Positions 6,628-12,362 of a stretch of 14,852 nt of DNA are shown one piece after another; within the stretch, counting starts at the first letter, position 1; each line of letters begins with the position of its first letter. The notes beneath the pieces are model-generated. The model made no database searches. It saw only the letters and a program-made list of their open reading frames with translations, and was not told the origin of the DNA. Location of the stretch: the NCBI GenBank assembly GCA_000754455.1, contig JNSE01000015.1, positions 1 through 14,852 on the forward strand. The letters are read 5' to 3'. The stretch comes from an actinobacterium acAMD-2 (lineage in GTDB: Bacteria; Actinomycetota; Actinomycetes; UBA12327). A program made the position numbers and the translations under genes.

Positions 6628-8625
6628 ATGAGTATTCGACGCAAACTAGCTGCGGGGCTGGGTGTCATCGCCTTGGTCGCAGCTGGTGCCGTAGTCGCCC
6701 CAACCACGGCTAACGCCGTGGGTGTGACTTACGGCACTTTGACTGTTTCACCGGCAGGTCCGTACCTGCCAGGTGACGCTGTAACGCTGACTGCAACCGG
6801 TCTGGGTAGCCCAGTCGGTGGCAACGGTGGTGGAATCTTGGCTGGGACCTGTGTCGGTAACGGCAACCCTCAGCTTGGTCCAAGTTCATGTTCAACGCCA
6901 ACGAGTGTGAATGGTGCCACGGCGGATTCAGCCGGAACCCGCACCGGAGGCTCGGTTCCGACCCCGCCTTTGGGTGTGTACAACTTCGGATTCTCCGGAT
7001 CGAGTTGGTCTACCAGCATTACGATTCCTGACCACGTGGCAGGCCTCTTCGGTGACTACCCCACCTACACCTGCAGCAACGGCACTGCGAACCGATGCTA
7101 TATCGCCGTTACTGACTTCCGTGGCAATGGCCCCACGCAGGTGCCTATCACCTACGCCTACGGTGATATGACTGTCTCGCCTGCTGGTCCTTACGCCAAC
7201 AATGACGACGTCACGTTGTCCTACACCGGTTTGACCCCTGTTGGTGTCACTTCCGGAGGTGGCTTCCAAGCCGCTGTGTGTGTTGGTGGCGGCCTACCCC
7301 AGTTGGGTCCAGGTTCCTGTGCGCCAGCAACCGGCGGATCGGGTGGGCCTTCGGTCAAGTACTTCTTCGACCCATCGGATGGAAGCCAAACACTGAAGAT
7401 CATTCAGGGCGCGGCCGGATTCACGGACTACCCAGGATACTCCTGTGGTAACGCCGCCGGACACGAGTGCAACTTGGTGGTTCAAGACTTCCGTGGTTAC
7501 GGTCCCAAGCAAGTGCAGATTGTCTACGCGAGCGACCAGACTGCGACCACGACCACTGTTGTAGCGAGCCCCTCGCCTGGCACCGAAGGTGCAAGCGTTG
7601 ACTTGACGGCCACAGTTTCACCCGACTCCGCTGGATCGGTTCAGTTCAAGGATGGCTCAACCAACCTTGGCGCGCCGATTGCGGTTTCGGCTGGTGAAGC
7701 AGTGAAGTCAATTTCCACGTTGTCTGTTGGTGCTCACACGATCAACGCGGTCTTTACGCCTACGGACTCGACGGCCGTTTACGGTTCTGAAGGTTCAACG
7801 TCGTTGACCATTACCAAGGCATCTGCAGTAAGCACCAACACTGCGCTCTCGGTTACGCCAAGCACGGAAGCTGCCTTCACCCCCGTGGTGTTGCGGGCTG
7901 ATGTCACGGCTGACACCAGCCTTGGTCGTGCCTTGGCCGGAAACGTGGTCTTCAAGGACGGCACCACCACTCTGGGCACGGTTGCCCTGGCGGCGGGTGC
8001 AGCTGAGTTGACCTTCAGCACCTTCACCGAAGGTGTCCACGCCATCACCGCGCAGTTCGTCCCCACAGACGCAACTGACTACGCCACCTCGACCTCAGCA
8101 TCGGTTGACTTCACGGCCACTGCGCCGCTGAACCCACCGTCTGAGCAAGATGTGAACGTGACCGTGGTTCCTGGTTCGATGTCGATTACCACTCCTTACT
8201 CCGCCGCATCGCCCTTCAACTTGGGTGACGCAACCGTGAGTGAAGATGGCACCGAGATCGTCGCTTCGGGTGACTTTGGTACCTCTGCTTCTGGCGGTAT
8301 CACGATCACTGACACCCGCGCCGGCAACCAGGCATGGACCGCTTCAGCAATTGCCACGGACTTCACCGATGGCTCAAGCAACACGATCAGTGCGAACGAC
8401 CTTTCACTGACCGGCTTGACCCAGGTGTACACCGCTGGCAACGCACTCCAAAGTGGTGACGTCACTGTCACCGACGTTGAAGCTCTTGGTGACACGCAGC
8501 ACGCGTTCGCCTCGACCACCAACGGAAACGGAACCGTCCGCATTTACGGAACTCTGGGCCTCAACGCTCCGACGTCCACCGTGGCCGGTACCTACACCGC
8601 AACGCTGACGTTCACGATCGCCTGA
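6628..8625 (+). CDS. Surface protein: two neocarzinostatin-like domains, two Big_3_5-like Ig repeats, C-terminal WxL-like domain
   Basis: Predicted exported protein of 665 residues; signal peptide to about residue 30 (TTANA). Neocarzinostatin-like domain 1 spans about 35-177 (C75/C88, C149/C157, TDFRGNGP), with an extra Gly/Thr-rich loop near 89-116. Domain 2 spans about 179-301 (C218/C231, C273/C281, QDFRGYGP). Two Ig repeats of Big_3_5 type follow (about 305-397 with GSVQFKDGS, and about 404-498 with GNVVFKDGT). The last 150 residues resemble a WxL domain: PFNLGDATVSEDG, GGITITDTR (556-564), W570 then TDFTDG, and a closing AGTYTATLTFTIA. WxL domains bind peptidoglycan non-covalently in Firmicutes; wall binding here is inference. 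The ATG at 6628 is chosen because MSIRRKL matches the paralogues and GGGGAT lies upstream. An upstream in-frame GTG (6601) falls inside an operator site. The neighbouring DUF916-like gene supports the WxL reading. Confidence 0.85.
   Translation: MSIRRKLAAGLGVIALVAAGAVVAPTTANAVGVTYGTLTVSPAGPYLPGDAVTLTATGLGSPVGGNGGGILAGTCVGNGNPQLGPSSCSTPTSVNGATADSAGTRTGGSVPTPPLGVYNFGFSGSSWSTSITIPDHVAGLFGDYPTYTCSNGTANRCYIAVTDFRGNGPTQVPITYAYGDMTVSPAGPYANNDDVTLSYTGLTPVGVTSGGGFQAAVCVGGGLPQLGPGSCAPATGGSGGPSVKYFFDPSDGSQTLKIIQGAAGFTDYPGYSCGNAAGHECNLVVQDFRGYGPKQVQIVYASDQTATTTTVVASPSPGTEGASVDLTATVSPDSAGSVQFKDGSTNLGAPIAVSAGEAVKSISTLSVGAHTINAVFTPTDSTAVYGSEGSTSLTITKASAVSTNTALSVTPSTEAAFTPVVLRADVTADTSLGRALAGNVVFKDGTTTLGTVALAAGAAELTFSTFTEGVHAITAQFVPTDATDYATSTSASVDFTATAPLNPPSEQDVNVTVVPGSMSITTPYSAASPFNLGDATVSEDGTEIVASGDFGTSASGGITITDTRAGNQAWTASAIATDFTDGSSNTISANDLSLTGLTQVYTAGNALQSGDVTVTDVEALGDTQHAFASTTNGNGTVRIYGTLGLNAPTSTVAGTYTATLTFTIA
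7162..7530 (+). repeat. Neocarzinostatin-like domain repeat, second copy in the 6628 gene
   Basis: DNA-level paralogue of 5184-5555. The conserved Cys pairs and the GFTDYPGYSCGN protein motif are kept. Confidence 0.75.
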
Positions 8626-8646
8626 TCGAGTCCGTCCAATAGGATC

Positions 8647-8678
8647 AACGCAGGGGCACAGCAATGTGCCCCTGCGTT
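8647..8678 (+). terminator. Strong hairpin terminator after the 6628 gene
   Basis: AACGCAGGGGCACA (8647-8660) pairs perfectly with TGTGCCCCTGCGTT (8665-8678) around GCAA: 14 bp, GNRA-type loop. The trailing T-run is poor (GCTCTTGG), so termination may be partial and the next gene might receive read-through. I found no convincing separate promoter in the 56 bases before the gene at 8735. Confidence 0.8.
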
Positions 8679-8734
8679 GCTCTTGGTACCACCTGTAGAC
8701 CTCACTGCACCTTCGACGACGAAGGGGGACCCCC

Positions 8735-9823
8735 ATGAGGCCCCGTTTGACATCTGCCCAGCGACCCGTTCGCCTCATCGCTACTGGCTTGGTGTCCTTC
8801 GTTACATTCCTGACTTTTGCGCCCCTGGCACAGGCAGCTACTCCGGCGCCCAAGCCCTCGACTCCGGCCAAGGTCACGACCTTTGGAATCCAGCCTGCCA
8901 GCGCCACATCGCGCGATTCGCGTCCAGCGCTGGTCTATGGCGTGACTCAAGGTGCATCCTTGAAGGACCACGTAGCGCTCGTGAATTATTCGCGCAAGCC
9001 GCTGCGATTGTCGGTCTATGCAGCCGATGCAACGACGTCAACGGACGGCACGTTCTCACTCAAGAGCGGAACGGCTAAGCCAACGGAAACTGGCTCGTGG
9101 ATCACCTTGGATTCCAAGCGGCGCGTGACGGTTCCCGCTCGCACCGACAAGGGACCTGGCCAACTCATCATTCCGCTGTCGGTAAAGGTACCGATGAAGG
9201 CGACACCCGGTGACCAAGTCGCTGGAATTGTTGCGTCCTTAATTGTTGACGGCAAAGCAAAGTCCGGTGCCAAGATCAAGCTTGATCAGCGCGTTGCTAC
9301 TCGTGTGTATCTGCGGGTATCAGGAAAGTTCACTCCTGAACTCACGCTGGACACTGTCAAGGCGTCCTTTGGCGAGACAGCGAGCCCGATTGGCAAGGGA
9401 AAGGTGACCATCACCTACACGGTACGTAACACCGGAAACGTTCGATTGAATTTCAAAGAAGAAGCCTCTGTTTCCAATGCACTGAGTTCAACCCAAGCCA
9501 AGCCACGCTTGATTACGGCAATTCTTTCGCCGGGGAACAGTGTCAATTTGAAAACAACCATCGATGATGTGCGCTCGAGTGCTTTTTCCAAGGCCACCGT
9601 CAAGATCACTCCCGTAGATGTCAAGGGAGACGCAAACCCCAAGTCCTCGCCTGTGAGTAAGAGCGTGTGGTTCTGGGCAGCCCCATGGACTACGGCTGTA
9701 ATCCTGGCCGCTTTGGCTGCTCTTGTTGCACTCGGTGCCTTCCTGGCGATTCGAGCTAGGGGAGCGAAGAGCAGCAGCGGCTCGGACGAGATCGATGAAC
9801 CCGTTCCTTCGGTTGATGCCTGA
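8735..9823 (+). CDS. DUF916-like (WxL-interacting-type) membrane-anchored surface protein
   Basis: Predicted cell-envelope protein of 362 residues. Signal peptide to about residue 34 (LAQA). Residues about 47-195 read as a DUF916-type domain: TFGIQPASA, SLKDHVALVNYSRKPLRLSVYAADA, GSWITLD, a VPARTDKGPGQ segment, and PGDQVAGIVAS. A second beta-rich domain (about 199-300) carries TVRNTGNVRLNF and takes the place of the DUF3324 region of Firmicutes relatives. A transmembrane segment lies at about 312-339, followed by a short cytosolic tail rich in Arg/Ser, then acidic. AAGGGGG (8722-8728) lies six bases before the ATG. In Firmicutes, DUF916 proteins are encoded beside WxL proteins and act as their membrane-anchored partners. 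Here the gene sits between two WxL-like genes and 14 bp before the second. No enzyme motif is seen. The DUF916 assignment is by pattern and needs a profile search. Confidence 0.78.
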   Translation: MRPRLTSAQRPVRLIATGLVSFVTFLTFAPLAQAATPAPKPSTPAKVTTFGIQPASATSRDSRPALVYGVTQGASLKDHVALVNYSRKPLRLSVYAADATTSTDGTFSLKSGTAKPTETGSWITLDSKRRVTVPARTDKGPGQLIIPLSVKVPMKATPGDQVAGIVASLIVDGKAKSGAKIKLDQRVATRVYLRVSGKFTPELTLDTVKASFGETASPIGKGKVTITYTVRNTGNVRLNFKEEASVSNALSSTQAKPRLITAILSPGNSVNLKTTIDDVRSSAFSKATVKITPVDVKGDANPKSSPVSKSVWFWAAPWTTAVILAALAALVALGAFLAIRARGAKSSSGSDEIDEPVPSVDA

Positions 9824-9837
9824 TCGAGAAGTTGACT

Positions 9838-11442
9838 ATGAGTCTGCATAGGAGAAGTTTTCGGGGCGCCAAGTCAGTGCGCGTTTTTTGGCGTGGCCTG
9901 GTAGCGGTTGTCGCAGTGAGCGCGGTGTTGTTGTCATCCACCGCCAGTTATGCCTCAACGTACGGAACGTTGGCCATTTCTCCGACCAGCGGTTTTGCGG
10001 ACGGCGATGACGTCACCTTGAGTTACACAAACCTCACTGCCCTTTCTAATGCAGGGGGTGGGTTTCAAGCCTCTATTTGTGTAGGCGATAGCCAGCCGCA
10101 AACAGGTCCGGGCTCGTGTGTTCCCTCAAGCGTTGGTGCTACCACGAAGTATTTCTTTAATGACGCTGATGGAAGTCAGACGATCAAGGTGATCCAAGGA
10201 AACCCAGGATTTACCGATTACCCAAATTGGGTGTGCGGAAATTCCACCGGCCACCACTGCAATTTCGTGATTTCCGATTTCAATGGCAACGGACCAACAC
10301 AAATTGAAATTGAGTATGCCCAGGATCAAACAGCCACAACGACAACGTTGAACGTGACTCCGTCGGCACCGCAGGACACTGGAACCTCGGTGACGCTGGA
10401 AGCGACCGTGAGTCCCTCGGCCGCAGGTTCGGTGCAATTCAGGGACGGCTCGACCGACATTGGATCACCGGTGACACTTGCAGGCGGAACCGCGTCAACA
10501 AGCACGAGTTCGTTGACAGCCGGAGCTCACACGCTGCATGCGGTGTTTATCCCCGCTGATGACACGGCCTATTACCCCTCGAGTGATTCGACCAACTACA
10601 CGCTCACCTCAATCACCGCCGTTGACACCATCACGTCCCTATCGGTGACACCGAGCTCAGCGCCCGTAGGCACTGCGGTCACGCTTCAAGCCGACGTCGT
10701 GCGCGCTAGTGACAACGTCGCTTTGACAACGGGTGATGGTTCAGTGGAGTTTTATGACAACGGGACGACCTCTTTAGGCAGCGAGGCGATTGGGTCGAGT
10801 GGTGCAGAGATCAGCATCAGCTCCTTCACTCAAGGTTCACACTCGATTACTGCGGACTTTGTTCCCGCAGACTTAGCCGCCTACAACGCATCGACCTCTG
10901 CCACCGTTCCGTTCTCCGCGACTGCACCCGTGGCGCCGGAAACAGGATCGCTGGTCATCTCCACAACGTATTCCGCGGAGAATCCCTTTGACCTTGGCAC
11001 TGTCTCCCTGAGTGAAGATGGAACGCAACTCACTGCTGACGCGGATCTTGGAACGGTGGCTGCCCCGGCGGGTGGAATCACTATCACCGACACCCGATCC
11101 AATTCCCAAGACTGGATTTGCTACGCGTCGGCGTCTGACTTTACGGACGGTCGGACGGCCGGAATTAATGGACAGAATTTGTCATTCGTTGATGTGGCCA
11201 AGGTGTATTCCCCTGGTAGCTCAGCAGCAACGATGCCTGTCACGGTCAGTGAGATTCCGTCGACGGGAATGTACGCCCCTGGTGCTACCGGAAGCGACGG
11301 TCTCAAGGGAGGTCCGCACATCCTTGCCACCTCTCCTGGTGGAGTGGGAACAGTGGCCGTGGTGGGCACCTTGCGTTTGGTGGCACCTACGTCAACAGGT
11401 GCTGGCGTCTACACCGCGCAGTGGACTTTCACGGTTGTCTAA
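9838..11442 (+). CDS. Surface protein: one neocarzinostatin-like domain, two Ig repeats, C-terminal WxL-like domain
   Basis: Predicted exported protein of 534 residues, with a longer basic N-region and signal peptide ending near residue 39 (SYAS). The neocarzinostatin-like domain covers about 42-161 (C81/C94, C133/C141, SDFNGNGP 146-153). Two Big_3_5-type repeats follow (about 165-258, GSVQFRDGS; about 266-360, GSVEFYDNGT). The WxL-like end (about 370-534) has PFDLGTVSLSEDG, GGITITDTR, W426 with ASDFTDG, an inserted Gly-rich loop (about 476-500) and a closing YTAQWTFTVV, so two tryptophans mark the places of the two WxL motifs although neither is a strict W-x-L. C428 beside W426 has no obvious partner. 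The ATG at 9838 follows GAGAAG at proper distance. The gene begins 14 bp after the DUF916-like gene, so the pair is translated from one mRNA. Confidence 0.84.
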   Translation: MSLHRRSFRGAKSVRVFWRGLVAVVAVSAVLLSSTASYASTYGTLAISPTSGFADGDDVTLSYTNLTALSNAGGGFQASICVGDSQPQTGPGSCVPSSVGATTKYFFNDADGSQTIKVIQGNPGFTDYPNWVCGNSTGHHCNFVISDFNGNGPTQIEIEYAQDQTATTTTLNVTPSAPQDTGTSVTLEATVSPSAAGSVQFRDGSTDIGSPVTLAGGTASTSTSSLTAGAHTLHAVFIPADDTAYYPSSDSTNYTLTSITAVDTITSLSVTPSSAPVGTAVTLQADVVRASDNVALTTGDGSVEFYDNGTTSLGSEAIGSSGAEISISSFTQGSHSITADFVPADLAAYNASTSATVPFSATAPVAPETGSLVISTTYSAENPFDLGTVSLSEDGTQLTADADLGTVAAPAGGITITDTRSNSQDWICYASASDFTDGRTAGINGQNLSFVDVAKVYSPGSSAATMPVTVSEIPSTGMYAPGATGSDGLKGGPHILATSPGGVGTVAVVGTLRLVAPTSTGAGVYTAQWTFTVV

Positions 11443-11447
11443 CCAGG

Positions 11448-11478
11448 TTTACTCAGGCGCTGTGTACGCAGGTATGCT
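11448..11478 (+). promoter_or_regulatory. Candidate promoter of the tRNA-Thr gene
   Basis: A -10 box TATGCT (11473-11478) is preceded by TTTACT (11448-11453) at 19 bp spacing. The predicted start lies about 20 bases before the tRNA. It is the best promoter-like pair in the short gap. Confidence 0.45.
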
Positions 11479-11505
11479 CAGCGCTTCATCAGGAAACTGA
11501 TGGAC

Positions 11506-11579
11506 GCCGCCTTAGCTCAGTCGGCTAGAGCGACGCACTCGTAATGCGTAGGTCCCGAGTTCGATTCTCGGAGGCGGCC
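11506..11579 (+). tRNA. tRNA-Thr (anticodon CGT)
   Basis: A complete cloverleaf can be folded. Acceptor GCCGCCT (11506-11512) pairs with AGGCGGC (11572-11578); D-stem GCTC/GAGC; anticodon stem ACGCA/TGCGT with loop CTCGTAA, giving anticodon CGT for ACG codons; five-base variable loop AGGTC; T-stem CCGAG/CTCGG with loop TTCGATT. The discriminator is C at 11579, and CCA appears to be encoded at 11580-11582, although this C-rich junction runs into the terminator region. No intron or mismatch is seen. Confidence 0.97.
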
Positions 11580-11583
11580 CCAC

Positions 11584-11623
11584 ATGGTTAAGGCCCCGCT
11601 CATGTGAGTGGGGCCTTAACCAT
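11584..11623. terminator. Shared bidirectional terminator between tRNA-Thr and ppa
   Basis: ATGGTTAAGGCCCC (11584-11597) pairs perfectly with GGGGCCTTAACCAT (11610-11623), 14 bp, with a further small inner stem. It lies between two convergent genes and begins two bases after the encoded CCA of the tRNA, so it can serve both directions. Confidence 0.85.
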
Positions 11624-11633
11624 TAAGCGCTGA

Positions 11634-12122
11634 CTAGTGCTGGGCGTTCTTGAAGCGTTCGTAGGAGCGATGGATTTCCGCTTCAGCTTCCTCGCGGCCA
11701 ACCCAGGTCGCGCCTTCAACAGACTTACCGGGTTCTAGGTCCTTGTAGGTTTCAAAGAAGTGCTGGATTTCGAGGAGCTCAAACTTCTCGACGTCTTCTA
11801 GATCCTTAAAGCGCGTCATGCGAGGGTCATGGGCTGGAACACACAAGACCTTGTCGTCCCCGCCCTTTTCATCGCTCATGCGGAACATGCCCACGGCGCG
11901 ACACAGGATGAGGCAGCCAGGAAAGGTTGGTTCATCAAGAAGCACGAGGGCGTCCAAAGGGTCGCCGTCTTCCCCCAGACTGTTTTCGATAAATCCGTAG
12001 TCCTCGGGGTACATCGTGGCGGTGAAGAGCATGCGGTCTAGTCGAATTCGCCCGGTCTCGTGGTCAAGTTCGTACTTGTTCCGCGTTCCCTTGGGGATTT
12101 CGATAAAGACGTCAAATTCCAT
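11634..12122 (-). CDS. ppa: Inorganic pyrophosphatase (family I, soluble)
   Basis: Hydrolyses pyrophosphate to phosphate in the cytosol and so drives biosynthetic reactions. At 162 residues it is of normal length for the small bacterial type. The signature EDGDPLD (51-57) provides metal-binding acids. D84, D89 and K91 keep the spacing of the E. coli D97/D102/K104 set. E8, K16, Y42 and the Y126-K127 pair also match. The ribosome binding site on the minus strand is AAGGAGAA (12125-12132), two bases before the ATG. The gene is convergent with tRNA-Thr and divergent from the protease gene. Nothing unusual. Confidence 0.97.
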   Translation of the reverse strand: MEFDVFIEIPKGTRNKYELDHETGRIRLDRMLFTATMYPEDYGFIENSLGEDGDPLDALVLLDEPTFPGCLILCRAVGMFRMSDEKGGDDKVLCVPAHDPRMTRFKDLEDVEKFELLEIQHFFETYKDLEPGKSVEGATWVGREEAEAEIHRSYERFKNAQH

Positions 12123-12257
12123 GGTTCTCCTTGGTCGGTGCTCAAACGAGTGTCCTTATTGTTTCGGGCGATAACAGCCCCGAATACAGGGGAGGGGTGG
12201 CTGCCCACGCACGAGATGCGGTAGGCGGGGCTCGCTCAAGCACCACGGATTGAGCTC

Positions 12258-12292
12258 ATTGGCCCGATTGCACCGGGCTGGGTTAGGCCAAT
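12258..12292. other. Inverted repeat in the ppa-protease divergent gap
   Basis: ATTGGCC (12258-12264) pairs with GGCCAAT (12286-12292), and CCCG/CGGG (12263-12266, 12274-12277) offers a competing inner stem. It has no T-run, so it is more likely an operator or structured element than a terminator. The remaining 240 bp of this gap shows only the -10 box listed separately. Confidence 0.3.
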
Positions 12293-12350
12293 CAGGTGAG
12301 GCCTTGCCCTACCGGATCAGCCACTTCTGGCGCATTGTTGGGAGAGCGCG

Positions 12351-12356
12351 TACCTT
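12351..12356 (+). promoter_or_regulatory. -10 box for a leaderless protease mRNA
   Basis: TACCTT (TAnnnT form) lies exactly six bases before the ATG at 12363, the same spacing as at the hydrolase start. No Shine-Dalgarno sequence is at usable distance, and no clear -35 was found. Confidence 0.5.
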
Positions 12357-12362
12357 ATATAC

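Noticed and set aside
4410..7530. CRISPR array or simple tandem repeat
   Set aside because: The repeated stretches are long protein-domain paralogues in frame within genes, with no short repeats or unique spacers. No CRISPR-like array is seen elsewhere in the window.
3552..11442. Enediyne biosynthesis cluster suggested by neocarzinostatin-like proteins
   Set aside because: No polyketide synthase, tailoring enzyme or transporter is present. The domains are parts of large surface proteins with Ig and WxL-like regions, so they are not simple drug apoproteins.
3552..11442. Sortase-anchored proteins
   Set aside because: None of the four large secreted proteins ends with LPxTG, a hydrophobic stretch and basic tail; only the DUF916-like protein has a C-terminal membrane segment.
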